Notes: a model not told the origin generated them from the letters alone. DNA of 63,951 nt from CAZBBB01 sp964490005 (GCA_964490005.1 CAZBBB010000008.1:1-63951), one strand, 5' to 3'. Shown: positions 21,457-29,509, counted from the first letter of the stretch. Made by a program: numbers and translations.

Positions 21457-21543
21457 GGCACCATCTTAGGCATCCCGCGTCGGCGCCCGCAGCGGCGCGC
21501 CGCGCGGGCCACGCTTTCGCCCCCTGCTCCGGAGTCGCCCCCG

Positions 21544-22008
21544 ATGTCGATCTTCGCCCGCCGTCCGCTCCCCTTCGCCTGCGCCGCGCTGCTCGCGGCC
21601 GGCCTCGCGCTCGCCGCCGGAGCGCCGACCGGCGCGCCGGTCGACGGCGAGGGCGTCGTGCACGACGCGATGGAAGGCCTCAAGGCCAACCTCAAGGTGC
21701 TCGCCTCCTCGACGCCCGATCCCGAGCAGCGCGGCGCGGCGCTGGGCGCCGTCGCCGAGATGCAGCGCCTCGTGCTGCTCGCGAAGGTCGAGGCGCCCAC
21801 GAACCTGGCCGAGAAGCCCGAGGCCGAGCGCGCCGCGCACACGCTGGCCTTCCGCCGGGAGATGGCGCGCCTGCTCGGCGAGCTGGCGAAGATCGAGGTC
21901 GCGCTGTGCCGCGACCAGCCCGACGAGGCCCTGGCCGCGATCAAGACCACGCTGCTGGAGCTGCGCGACGCGGGCCACGCGGCCTTCCAGCCCGGCGAGG
22001 GGCACTGA
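21544..22008 (+). CDS. small secreted helical protein, cytochrome b562-like
   Basis: 154 residues from ATG 21544, preceded by CTCCGGAG 9 nt upstream. A signal peptide (FACAALLAAGLALAAGAP) is followed by about 125 residues that read as a four-helix bundle: VHDAMEGLKANLKVLASS, AEMQRLVLLAKVEAP, AHTLAFRREMARLLGELAKI and DEALAAIKTTLLELRDAGHA. Spacing and the KLLAK-like segments resemble cytochrome b562. Possible heme ligands are Met (AVAEMQ, EMARLL) and His (DAGHAAF), but heme binding is not certain. It is transcribed divergently from the exporter operon. Confidence 0.65.
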   Translation: MSIFARRPLPFACAALLAAGLALAAGAPTGAPVDGEGVVHDAMEGLKANLKVLASSTPDPEQRGAALGAVAEMQRLVLLAKVEAPTNLAEKPEAERAAHTLAFRREMARLLGELAKIEVALCRDQPDEALAAIKTTLLELRDAGHAAFQPGEGH

Positions 22009-22077
22009 GGCCCGGGCGGGGCCGAGAACCGCGTTTTTGCCGCGGCCGGCCCTCTGGGCGGAATCCCCGGACCGGTC

Positions 22078-22083
22078 TAGCAT
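22078..22083 (+). promoter_or_regulatory. candidate -10 for the 518-aa secreted protein
   Basis: TAGCAT, 54 nt before the ATG at 22138. The leader carries a CCCGGAG ribosome site. A small hairpin (CCGCG-TTTTTGC-CGCGG) lies just upstream and may terminate the preceding gene. Confidence 0.35.
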
Positions 22084-22137
22084 CGGGCCGCGGCCCCGAG
22101 CGCCGCGCCCAACCCTCCGCGGCCCCGGAGATCCCTC

Positions 22138-23694
22138 ATGGACATCCTCCGCGCGTTGCTCCTCGCCCTGTCGTGCGCGCCGAGCGCGTTCGCGCAGAAC
22201 GGCACCAACTACCACGTGCTGCACAACGGGCTCGACGCGACGTACGTCGGCATCGGCCTTCCGTCGGGCGCCACGCATGTCGATGACGGCCTCGGTGTCT
22301 GGATCCCCGGCGAAGACCTGCGGGGCTCGACACTCGCCGACTTCGGCGGTCTCGGCATCCAGTTCTCCTGGAAGCTGAGCAGATTCCGTGAGACCGCGTG
22401 CGTGACGGGGCCGCCGGCGGGCGGCGGGCCGACGGCCGTTCGCTTTCCCGCGATCCTGTTCATCGAGCTCGACGGGCTGAACGGCAACGACCCGCCGGGA
22501 TTCACCAACCCCGTGTGTGCGGCCGGCTTGGGGTCCTTCATTCCGTACGGCTTCGGACCGTGCAGCAGCTTCAGTTTCCTGCCGGCCCTCGTGCCGTCCG
22601 GCGTCGCGGCGATCGGGATCTCTCCGTTGACGGAGGTGCTGCTTCCTGACCACGGCCTCTGTGGCGCGGGCGGGGGCACGGCGACCATCGTCGCCGCCGC
22701 GGGCAACGTGGACATCCCGCTTCCGGCCGGCACTGCCGCCTTCGGCTGCTGGTTCGTGCAGTTCCAATGGACGCCGACCGCCGTGCGCTTCCTCGACGAC
22801 ATCGACGGCCTGTGGCACTGGATGACCGACTCACCCGACGGCAACCAGTACTACGGCTTCTCGACCGACGAGCCGAATCTGTGGCAGTCGCACACGATCT
22901 ACATGAACGACGCGCTCGGTCTCGTCCCGTTCATCGCGTCGGCCGACTACTGCCTGCTGCTCTCGACGACGACGCCGGTGACGCGCGCGGTGCTCGCCCC
23001 CAGCGGCCATGCCGACGGAGGCGCGTACTACGCGCAGACCGAGAACATGGTCGGCGGCGGCGGCCCGAACTTCGGCTTCGACGTCGGGCGCGGCAGCTCG
23101 GCCGTCAGTTTCTCGGGCGCGTCGGGCGTGGCCGCCGCCCACCCGCTCAACGTGAGCGGCTTCAACCAGGGCGGCGCGAACAATCCCGGCCACCCCAGCG
23201 TGCCGACTCTGGGATTCGTGACGTGGGGCAATGCCCAGCCTGGTCCGGGCGCGTCCGAGACGCGACGCGTGTGGCTGGCGATCGATCTGCCGATGCTCAA
23301 CGATCTCGTGCCGCCCTTCACGCCGCCGAAGAACCCCTCCGTCGACGCCGGCGTCGTCAAGGCCGGCGGCACGAGCCGGCTGCCCGTTCACGCGACGGGC
23401 TTCATCCAGCAGGTCACGCTGCTCTCGCTGGCGCCGTTCGTGCATGTCTCGGGCCCGGCGCCGAGCGGCTGGCCCGACCCGGACGGCCTCGGCGCGGGTC
23501 TGCCTGGCGGCGGCAAGGGCGGCGGTTCGATCCACGTGCCGCTCGCTTCGTTCTCGCCGTCCATCCCCTGCGCGCTCGGCCTGCCGATCAACCTCACCTA
23601 CGGCAGCACGGCGGACAACGCGGCCGGGCCGCCGGTCCTGCAGTACGCGCCCGGCTCGATCTCGGGCTCGGCGCAGTTGTTCCTGTTCGACTGA
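22138..23694 (+). CDS. large secreted protein of unknown function
   Basis: 518 residues with a signal peptide (LLLALSCAPSAFAQ). The mature chain is Gly/Pro/aromatic-rich and looks beta-structured. It has recurring short segments such as LNGNDPPGFTNPVCAAGLG, FGCWFVQFQWTPTAVRFLDD and GDNQYYG-like turns, and six or more Cys in the first half that could form disulfides. I do not recognise a named family. It does not carry the C-terminal module shared by the other large secreted proteins in this window. Base usage is less CGCG-rich than its neighbours. An extracellular or cell-surface location is likely; function unknown. Confidence 0.8.
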   Translation: MDILRALLLALSCAPSAFAQNGTNYHVLHNGLDATYVGIGLPSGATHVDDGLGVWIPGEDLRGSTLADFGGLGIQFSWKLSRFRETACVTGPPAGGGPTAVRFPAILFIELDGLNGNDPPGFTNPVCAAGLGSFIPYGFGPCSSFSFLPALVPSGVAAIGISPLTEVLLPDHGLCGAGGGTATIVAAAGNVDIPLPAGTAAFGCWFVQFQWTPTAVRFLDDIDGLWHWMTDSPDGNQYYGFSTDEPNLWQSHTIYMNDALGLVPFIASADYCLLLSTTTPVTRAVLAPSGHADGGAYYAQTENMVGGGGPNFGFDVGRGSSAVSFSGASGVAAAHPLNVSGFNQGGANNPGHPSVPTLGFVTWGNAQPGPGASETRRVWLAIDLPMLNDLVPPFTPPKNPSVDAGVVKAGGTSRLPVHATGFIQQVTLLSLAPFVHVSGPAPSGWPDPDGLGAGLPGGGKGGGSIHVPLASFSPSIPCALGLPINLTYGSTADNAAGPPVLQYAPGSISGSAQLFLFD

Positions 23695-23704
23695 GGGCGC
23701 GCCC

Positions 23705-24043
23705 TCAGGGCGCGCGGCGGCCGTACACCAGCGCGAAGCGCTGCGTCCAGATCCCGAGGATCGACACGGTGTGCAGGTCGGCGTAGTGGATCTCGGACAG
23801 GCCGGCCTGGCGCGCCGCGTTCACGATGCCCGTATCGCCCCACTCGACGCGCACCGAACTGAACTCGAGGCGGATGTCGGACGTGGCGGGCGGCGCGACC
23901 TGCTCCTGCTGGATCGGCGTGCCGTCGAGGTCCCGGTCGAGCGGCACGACGACGTCGGTGTAGATCAGGCCGACCGCGCAGCCCGGGGCGAGCAGCAGCG
24001 CCGCGAGCGCGATGCCGGCCGCGAGGGTCGCGCGCCGCGCCAC
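23705..24043 (-). CDS. TRL-like lipoprotein (second copy)
   Basis: 112 residues. An N-terminal signal with lipobox LLAPGC (Cys near 22) is followed by GLIYTDVVVPLDRD. The later segment VEWGDTGIVNAARQAGLSEI and HTVSILGIWTQRFALVYG match the small TRL-like lipoprotein family. In these proteins a GDaGi..Aa..gGI..i pattern precedes a short beta hairpin; their function is not known. It lies 4 bp after the first TRL gene in the same operon. Confidence 0.8.
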   Translation of the reverse strand: MARRATLAAGIALAALLLAPGCAVGLIYTDVVVPLDRDLDGTPIQQEQVAPPATSDIRLEFSSVRVEWGDTGIVNAARQAGLSEIHYADLHTVSILGIWTQRFALVYGRRAP

Positions 24044-24047
24044 GCGC

Positions 24048-24341
24048 TCAGTCGCCGTACACGATGGTGGTGTTCTTCGTGTACAGCCCGAGCAGCACCA
24101 TGAATGTGTGCTGGTCCATGTGGCGCACGACGGAGATGCCGCCGGCCCGCGCCGCCGCGTGGGTGCCGGCGTCGCCCCAGGCGAAGAGCCACAGCAGGCT
24201 GGTGTAGCTGGAGGTCCCGCTGCGCGCGCCGAGCTGCGTGGCGGCGACGTCGGTGTCGAGCGGCGTCGTGACGTTGGTCAGCAGGCAGCCGGGGAGCAGG
24301 GCGAGCAGCGCGGCGCACAGCAGGACGCGGGCGTGTTTCAT
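24048..24341 (-). CDS. TRL-like lipoprotein (first copy)
   Basis: 97 residues from ATG 24341, with lipobox LLPGC. The body NVTTPLDTDVAATQLGAR, then WGDAGTHAAARAGGISVV and HTFMVLLGLYTKNTTIVYGD, has the same layout as the neighbouring copy, so the two arose by duplication. It is transcribed from a promoter shared with the divergent 77-aa gene; the intergenic distance is only 19 bp and the mRNA should be leaderless. Confidence 0.82.
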   Translation of the reverse strand: MKHARVLLCAALLALLPGCLLTNVTTPLDTDVAATQLGARSGTSSYTSLLWLFAWGDAGTHAAARAGGISVVRHMDQHTFMVLLGLYTKNTTIVYGD

Positions 24342-24360
24342 GCGCGCTACGATAGCGCCC
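24342..24360. promoter_or_regulatory. 19-bp divergent leaderless promoter with overlapping -10 elements
   Basis: The gap between two divergent ATGs contains GCGCTA-CGA-TAGCGC (344-358). Read forward it gives TACGAT (348-353) 7 nt before ATG 24361. Read in reverse it gives TATCGT (354 to 349) 7 nt before ATG 24341. The two polymerase sites are mutually exclusive. Confidence 0.55.
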
Positions 24361-24594
24361 ATGACCGGCGATCGCGACTTCGGCCCGCAACCCATCGCGA
24401 CGCTCATGCACGGGCACGGCCTGGCGCCGGCCGACCTCGTCGCCGCCTCCGGCGAGCAGCTCACCTTCAAGGCCGTGCAGCGCGCGATGAAGGGCCGCTG
24501 GCTCACGCCGAACATGCGCGGCAAGGTGGCGCGCGCGCTCGCGGCCCGGCTCGGCCGCCACGTCGCGCCCGCCGAGCTGTTCAACTACGACTGA
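24361..24594 (+). CDS. 77-aa conserved small protein with HTH-like C-terminal half
   Basis: MTGDRDFGPQPIATLMHGHG opens the chain; then ADLVAASGEQLTFKAVQRAM and GRWLTPNMRGKVARALAARL form two or three short helices. The pattern of PI..LM...GL...DLVAAS...LT.K.V.RA.KGR.LTPN...KV..AL is familiar from small planctomycete proteins. It reads like an XRE-type helix-turn-helix, with a final AELFNYD. It might regulate the shared divergent promoter, but this is inference. Its 3' end overlaps the NO reductase gene tail by 14 bp. Confidence 0.75.
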   Translation: MTGDRDFGPQPIATLMHGHGLAPADLVAASGEQLTFKAVQRAMKGRWLTPNMRGKVARALAARLGRHVAPAELFNYD

Positions 24595-26944
24595 GCGGCG
24601 CTGGGGCGAGGTCGGGGGCGGGCGGCGCGACGCGGCGCAGCTCGGGGCGCACGGCCTCCTCGACGGGCGAGGCCGGCCGCTGGTTGCGGAAGGCCGTCCA
24701 CATGCCGAGGCACAGCGGCAGAACGCCCAGCCCGATGAACACGGCGTCGGGGATCAGCCGCAGCCACAGCAGCAGGTGCACCGTCGGCTCGTCGTAGAAC
24801 GCGAGCGTGCGCGCGGCCCAGAAACCCTGCTCGGCGGCGCGGTTCAGCTGCAGGATGCCGACCGGCAGCAGCGTGAGCGCCACCATGCCGGCGAGGCCCG
24901 CGTTGAGCCCCCAGAACGAGAGCGTGAAGAGCCGGTCGCGCCAGCCGCGCTCGCTCGCGACGTTGCGCGTGCAGTAGAGCGCGAGCGCGATGGCGAGCAT
25001 GCCGAACACGCCCATGACCGCGGCGTGGCCGTGGTTGGCGGTGAGGAAGCTGCCGTGCTCGAAGTAGTTCACGATCGGCAGGTTGATCAGGAAGCCGAAC
25101 ACGCCCGCGCCGACGAGGTTCCAGATCGCGACCGCCATCAGGAACATGAACACGTGCCGGTAGGGGAAGGCGTGGCCGCCCTGCTTGATCACGACCCACT
25201 GCTGCCAGGCCTCGATGGCCAGCAGGCTCAGCGGGATGACCTCCAGGCCGCTGAAGATGCTGCCGAGCGCGATCCAGAACTCGTTGGCGCCGATCCAGTA
25301 GTAGTGGTGGCCGGTGCCGATGATGCCGCTGCCCAGCAGGATGAGCAGCTGGAACTTGAGCGCGCGCGCCGCCGAGTGCCGCGTCACCAGGCCCATGTTC
25401 ACGAGCAGCAGCCCGAGCACGACGACGGCGAAGACCTCGAACATGCCTTCGACCCACAGGTGGATGATCCACCAGCGCCAGTAGTCGGCCATGGTGATGT
25501 GCGTGCCGGGCGTGATCATGAAGATCGCGCAGAACATCGCCGGGATCGACACGGCCGCGACCAGGAACAGCGTCAGCAGGTTGCCGCTCTCGGCCTGCGC
25601 GCGGTGCGCCGCCCGCACCGCGCGTCCGACGAGGAAGACCCACAGGCCGAAACCGACCGCGAGCAGGATCTGCCAGACGCGTCCCAGCTCGATGAGTTCC
25701 CAGCCCGAGTGCCCGAACCACCACCAGTTCTCGCCGAGCAGCCCCTTCACGCCCAGCCACTCGCCGGCCAGCGAACCGACGGCGACGAGCACCACCGCGC
25801 CGAACAGGACGTCGACGAGCAGACCCTGGCGCTTCGGCTCGCGCCCGCCGAGCAGCGGCGCGACGTACAGGCCCATGCCGAGCCACGCGGTCGCGATCCA
25901 GAAGATGGCGAGCTGCACGTGCCAGGTCTTGGCGACCTGGAAGGGCAGGAGCGTCGAGAGCTGGACGCCGTAGAAGGCGTCGCCCTCGATGTAGGTGTGC
26001 GCGAGGTAGCCGCCGAGCAGGGTCTGCACCAGGAACAGCGCGAAGGCCGCGACGAAGAACTTCAGCGCCTTCTTCTGGCTGGGGTAGACCGGCAGCCACG
26101 ACAGCTCCTGCGCCGGGAAGGCGCCCTCCGCGTAGGCGTCCTCCATGTCGTACCTGCCGCGCATCCAGATCAGGATCACGAGCGGCAGGATGAGCAGCAG
26201 CACCGCGACCGAGACGCCGCTCCAGATCATCGCGCCCGACGAGGGCTCGTTGCCGGCGTCGGGGTCGTAGGGCCAGTTGTTGGTGTAGGTGCCGGTGCCG
26301 TCGGGCCGCATCGCGCCGGCCAGCCACGAGGTCCAGTGGATGAAGGCCGCGAGCTGCTCGATCTGGTCGCCGGGCGCGACCCAGCCGCGGCGCTCGACGG
26401 GCAGGTGACTCTCGCTCACGACGCCGGGCGGCAGCGCGCGCTCGGGCTCGCCCTCGACGAAGCGCCGGCGCACGTCCCCGAGCAGCGCGCGATACGCGTG
26501 CGTGCCGGCTTCGCCGAGTCGCAGCGTGCCCGTCGCGGGGTCGTGCGCGTTGGCCTTGATCTCGGCGATGACGGCCGCGCTCACCGCCGCGGCGGCGCCC
26601 TCCGGCAGGTTCTCGAACGCGAGGCCGTGGTCGCGCCGCGCGAGATGCTCGCGCATCGACACGACGCGCCCGTGCAGCGCCTCGGCCGTGAGGTCGGCGC
26701 CGTAGTAGGTGCCGTGGCCGAGCACCGAGCCCCAGTCCATCAGCCCGTACTTCTGGTACACGGCCTGGCCGCCCAGGATCTGCGCCCTCGTGGCGAGCAG
26801 GCTGCCGTCGGCCCCGAGCACGCGCTCGGGGATCGGCGCCTTGCTCTTGAACATCTTCCAGCCGCCGAAGAGCAGCACGGAGAAGCCGAGGACGGTCGTG
26901 ACGATCACGACGCGACCGAGAGTCAGGCGACGCATGAGCGACAT
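24581..26944 (-). CDS. norZ: quinol-dependent nitric oxide reductase (qNOR, NorZ-type)
   Basis: 787 residues, normal for a single-subunit qNOR. The N-terminal part (QAVYQKYGLMDWGSVLGHGT, near 55-75) is the fused NorC-like periplasmic domain without heme c. The C-terminal two-thirds is a 12-helix heme-copper-type core. Its metal-ligand regions include HLWVEGMFEVFAVVV, GTGHHYYWIGANEFW (paired His for heme b3/FeB) and LTANHGHAAVMGVFGM. It reduces 2 NO to N2O with quinol electrons, for detoxification or respiration. It lies 40 bp downstream of the hemerythrin gene on the same strand, in an operon with an NNR-type operator upstream. Confidence 0.96.
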   Translation of the reverse strand: MSLMRRLTLGRVVIVTTVLGFSVLLFGGWKMFKSKAPIPERVLGADGSLLATRAQILGGQAVYQKYGLMDWGSVLGHGTYYGADLTAEALHGRVVSMREHLARRDHGLAFENLPEGAAAAVSAAVIAEIKANAHDPATGTLRLGEAGTHAYRALLGDVRRRFVEGEPERALPPGVVSESHLPVERRGWVAPGDQIEQLAAFIHWTSWLAGAMRPDGTGTYTNNWPYDPDAGNEPSSGAMIWSGVSVAVLLLILPLVILIWMRGRYDMEDAYAEGAFPAQELSWLPVYPSQKKALKFFVAAFALFLVQTLLGGYLAHTYIEGDAFYGVQLSTLLPFQVAKTWHVQLAIFWIATAWLGMGLYVAPLLGGREPKRQGLLVDVLFGAVVLVAVGSLAGEWLGVKGLLGENWWWFGHSGWELIELGRVWQILLAVGFGLWVFLVGRAVRAAHRAQAESGNLLTLFLVAAVSIPAMFCAIFMITPGTHITMADYWRWWIIHLWVEGMFEVFAVVVLGLLLVNMGLVTRHSAARALKFQLLILLGSGIIGTGHHYYWIGANEFWIALGSIFSGLEVIPLSLLAIEAWQQWVVIKQGGHAFPYRHVFMFLMAVAIWNLVGAGVFGFLINLPIVNYFEHGSFLTANHGHAAVMGVFGMLAIALALYCTRNVASERGWRDRLFTLSFWGLNAGLAGMVALTLLPVGILQLNRAAEQGFWAARTLAFYDEPTVHLLLWLRLIPDAVFIGLGVLPLCLGMWTAFRNQRPASPVEEAVRPELRRVAPPAPDLAPAPLSRS

Positions 26945-26984
26945 GGGGTGGCTCCGTGGCGGACGCGACGAGGCGCGCCGGGGG

Positions 26985-27566
26985 TCAGCAGGTGGTCACG
27001 CCGAGCGCGGCGCGACGGGCGAGCATCTCGGCCGTGAGGCGCCGCACCGTGGCGGCGTCGAGCAGCCGGCGCGCCATGGGGAAGAGCACCTGCTCCTCCT
27101 TGGCGATGTGGTCTCTGTAGTCGCCGGCGAGCACGCGGGCGTTGCGCGCGACCTCGGCCGCCGCGCCGCGCATGAGCGCGCGCTTGAGCGCGGCCAGCAC
27201 GGTCCGGTGCGTGCCGTGCTCGTGCTCCATGCAGTCCATCGGCGTGCCCGCGCCGCCCGCGAAGGGCGGGTGCGCGCGCAGCGTCGGGAACAGCGACTGC
27301 TCTTCGTCGGCCGAGTGGATCGGGATCGCCGTGTCGAGCGTCGCGAGGGCCGTCGCGAGCCGCGCGAGCGAAGCCTCGTCGAGCGTCGCCGAGAGCGAGA
27401 CGGCCGCCGCGACCTGCTCGAGCGTGTCGCAGACCGACAGCACGTGCCGGTGGCAGGCGAGCAGGATCCCGAAGGCGTCCTGCGGCGACGCGCCGCCCGC
27501 GTGATGCGAGCAGGCGCCCGCGGCGGAGGCGGGCGCGGAAGGGAAGGGCTTGGTCTTGGCGTTCAT
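26985..27566 (-). CDS. hemerythrin-domain protein, nitrosative-stress type
   Basis: 193 residues. The di-iron ligand pattern is present: His in ACHRHVLSVCD (near 37), HSADEEQSLFP (near 82), HEHGTHR (near 118) and DHIAKEEQVLFP (near 150). Hemerythrin-like proteins of this size bind O2 or NO or repair iron-sulfur damage, as in the ScdA/RIC/DnrN group. It does not carry the ScdA N-terminal domain; instead it has a short Cys/His-rich start (AGACSHHAGG). It is the promoter-proximal gene of the NO reductase operon. A CGGAG ribosome site sits before the ATG. Confidence 0.9.
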   Translation of the reverse strand: MNAKTKPFPSAPASAAGACSHHAGGASPQDAFGILLACHRHVLSVCDTLEQVAAAVSLSATLDEASLARLATALATLDTAIPIHSADEEQSLFPTLRAHPPFAGGAGTPMDCMEHEHGTHRTVLAALKRALMRGAAAEVARNARVLAGDYRDHIAKEEQVLFPMARRLLDAATVRRLTAEMLARRAALGVTTC

Positions 27567-27601
27567 CGGTCAGCTCCGTGGGGCGGCAGGGCGATGCGGA
27601 C

Positions 27602-27643
27602 AACATCGCCCGTCCTCGCCGCGCGCTCCTTGACGGCCGTCAA
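27602..27643 (-). promoter_or_regulatory. NNR/DNR-type operator and -10 of the hemerythrin-NO reductase operon
   Basis: TTGACGGCCGTCAA (27630-27643) is a perfect TTGAC-N4-GTCAA palindrome, the recognised NNR/DNR box. On the minus strand GATGTT (27607 to 27602) can serve as -10. If so, the box is centred at -41.5, the class II activator position. The Crp/Fnr gene nearby has the E-x-x-S-R recognition helix that reads this half-site. Confidence 0.75.
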
Positions 27644-27787
27644 GTCGGGCGGGAATCGCGCGCCGGAGACCGCCCTTCGGGCGACCTCGCCGCCACCCTG
27701 CGACCATTCCGCCCCGCACCCGTCTCTCCCTGGTGCACCGGCCCCGCGGGGCCGTCTCCGGCGAGCGGCCGGGGCCTCCCCGCGCGC

Positions 27788-27793
27788 TATCCT
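27788..27793 (+). promoter_or_regulatory. candidate -10 of the arsI-sigma pair
   Basis: TATCCT, 24 nt before the ATG at 27818. The short leader has a GCGGAGA ribosome site. The 250-bp gap 27567-27817 otherwise holds only the NNR-type operator. Confidence 0.35.
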
Positions 27794-27817
27794 CGGGGCC
27801 GGCGCGCGGAGACCGTC

Positions 27818-28285
27818 ATGAAGCGCTTTCACGTCCACCTCGTCGTGCGCGACCTGGCCGCGAGCATCGCCTTCTACGAGCGGCTCTTCGGGTGCGCGCC
27901 GAGCCGTCGCGAGCGCGACTACGCCAAGTGGATGCTCGAGGACCCGCGCCTGAACTTCGCGATCTCGGATCACGGCGAGCGCGCGGGCCTGTCGCACCTC
28001 GGCCTGCAGGTCGAGACGCCCGGCGAGCTGGCGCAGCTGCGCGCGCTCGCCGAGTCGGCCGCGCCGGGCGCGGTGCGCGACGAGGGGCGCGTGAGCTGCT
28101 GCTACGCGCAGAGCGACAAGCACTGGGCGAGCGACCCGCAGGGCATCGCCTGGGAGCACTTCCTGACGACGGCGCAGGAGGCGGCGGCCGAGCCCGGCGC
28201 GGCGAGCGCCGCGTCGCCGACGGCCGCCGCGTCGGCCTGCGGCACTGGCGCGAGCGCGTGCTGCGCGACGCAGGCGAGCCCGTGA
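27818..28285 (+). CDS. ArsI/CadI-family lyase (vicinal-oxygen-chelate fold)
   Basis: 155 residues. The start KRFHVHLVVRDLAASIAFYE is the usual first beta-alpha unit, with the first metal His in HVHL. The diagnostic stretch is RVSCCYAQSDKHWASDPQG near 95-113: a vicinal Cys pair followed by a D-K-x-W segment, then WEHF with the metal Glu. This is the C-As lyase ArsI signature, an enzyme that demethylates trivalent organoarsenicals using Fe(II) and O2. The C-terminal tail is Ala/Cys-rich (ACGTGASACCATQ), as in the CadI group. It is coupled by GTGA to the sigma factor gene. Exact substrate unknown. Confidence 0.85.
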   Translation: MKRFHVHLVVRDLAASIAFYERLFGCAPSRRERDYAKWMLEDPRLNFAISDHGERAGLSHLGLQVETPGELAQLRALAESAAPGAVRDEGRVSCCYAQSDKHWASDPQGIAWEHFLTTAQEAAAEPGAASAASPTAAASACGTGASACCATQASP

Positions 28286-28866
28286 GCGCGCCGACGCCCT
28301 CCAGGCCGAGCGGCGAGGAGCTGGGCGCGCTCTTCGAGCGCCTGCAGGGCAGGCTGCGCGCCTCGCTGCGCCGGCAGGTGCGCGACGAGGCGCTGGCCGA
28401 CGACCTGCTGCAGGAGGTCTTCGTCAAGGCGCTGGCCTCGCGCGGCTCGGGGCGCCCCGTGCGCAACCTCGTCGGCTGGATCCACGCCATCGCGCGCACG
28501 ACCGTGGCCGATCATTTCCGCGCGGCGCGGCCGGGCGGCAGCGAGCTCGACGAGAACACGCCCGCCGCCGAGCGCGAAGACCGGCGCGTCGAGCGCGACC
28601 TCGCGGCGTGCCTGCGCCCGATGGTGAAGCAACTGCCGCCGTTGTACCGCGACACGCTGCTGGCCACCGACTTCCGCGGCCGCACGATGCGCGCGCTGGC
28701 CGAGGAGCAGGGCGTCTCGGTCTCGGCCATCAAGAGCCGCGCGGCGCGGGCGCGCGTGCTGCTGCGCGACAAGCTGCTGCACTGCTGTCAGGTCGAGACG
28801 CGCGCCGGCCGGGTCACCGACTACCGCCCGCGACGGCCTGCAGCGCGCGCACGTCGACCAGCGTGA
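28282..28866 (+). CDS. ECF RNA polymerase sigma factor, SigZ-like
   Basis: 194 residues from a GTG that overlaps the upstream TGA (GTGA). Region 2 reads ALADDLLQEVFVKALA and VGWIHAIARTTVADHFRA; region 4 reads LPPLYRDTLLATDFRGRTM and GVSVSAIKSRAARARVLL. The tail HCCQVETRAGRVTDYRPR is the short Cys-containing extension typical of SigZ-type factors, perhaps a redox or metal sensor. The 3' end runs 53 bp into the convergent Crp gene. Co-expression with an arsenic-type lyase suggests a role in thiol, metal or nitrosative stress; that is inference. Confidence 0.9.
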   Translation: MSAPTPSRPSGEELGALFERLQGRLRASLRRQVRDEALADDLLQEVFVKALASRGSGRPVRNLVGWIHAIARTTVADHFRAARPGGSELDENTPAAEREDRRVERDLAACLRPMVKQLPPLYRDTLLATDFRGRTMRALAEEQGVSVSAIKSRAARARVLLRDKLLHCCQVETRAGRVTDYRPRRPAARARRPA

Positions 28867-29509
28867 TGCGCTGGCCCTTCACGGCCACCAGGCCCAGCTC
28901 CTTCCAGCGGCCGAGCAGGCGCGAGAGGGTCTCGGGCGTGATCGCCAGTTCGGCCGCGAGCGTCTTCTTCGCGACGGGCAGCGCGACGACGAGCGAGCCA
29001 CCCTCGTCCTTCGCCGGCAGCCCGAGCAGGAACTGCGCGAGCCGCGCGCCGGCGCCCACCGCGCCGAGCAGCTCGATCCGGTCGAGCAGCGTGTGCATCC
29101 AGCCGCACAGCGAGCCGATCATCGCCGCGGCGAGGGCCGGCTCCTCGGCCAGCAGCGCGCCGAAGCGCCGTCCGTCGACGCGCAGCACGCGCGCGGGGCC
29201 CGTCTCGACCGCGGCCGAGGCCGGGTAGACCCGGTAGTGGAACAGCGCGGCCTCGGCGAAGGTGCGGCCGGCCGGCACGTGATGCACGACCTGCTCGCGA
29301 CCGTCGGGCGTCGTGCGGTACACGCGCACCATGCCCTCGACGACCGCCCAGAAGGCATCGCAGGGCTGCCCTTCGCGGAACAGCTCTTCGCGCGCCTGCG
29401 CGGTGCGGAGAGTGCAGCAGCCGGCGATGCGCGAGAGCCGCTCGTCGTCGAGCGCGCGAAAGTGCGGCAGACGCGCCAGCGCGGCCGGGATCTCGGCGGA
29501 GGGCGGCAT
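28814..29509 (-). CDS. Crp/Fnr-family transcription regulator, probable NO sensor (DNR/NNR-like)
   Basis: 231 residues from ATG 29509. A cyclic-nucleotide-like sensor domain (FREGQPCDAFWAVVEGMVRV, about 45-64) is followed by the long dimer helix and a winged HTH whose recognition helix reads TPETLSRLLGRWKEL. The E-x-x-S-R arrangement matches FNR/DNR proteins that bind TTGA half-sites. The four-cysteine FeS cluster of FNR is not present (only a CC pair near 31), so NO sensing by heme, as in DNR, is the better guess. A matching operator lies upstream of the NO reductase operon 1.9 kb away. Leader has a CGGAG site. Confidence 0.9.
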   Translation of the reverse strand: MPPSAEIPAALARLPHFRALDDERLSRIAGCCTLRTAQAREELFREGQPCDAFWAVVEGMVRVYRTTPDGREQVVHHVPAGRTFAEAALFHYRVYPASAAVETGPARVLRVDGRRFGALLAEEPALAAAMIGSLCGWMHTLLDRIELLGAVGAGARLAQFLLGLPAKDEGGSLVVALPVAKKTLAAELAITPETLSRLLGRWKELGLVAVKGQRITLVDVRALQAVAGGSR

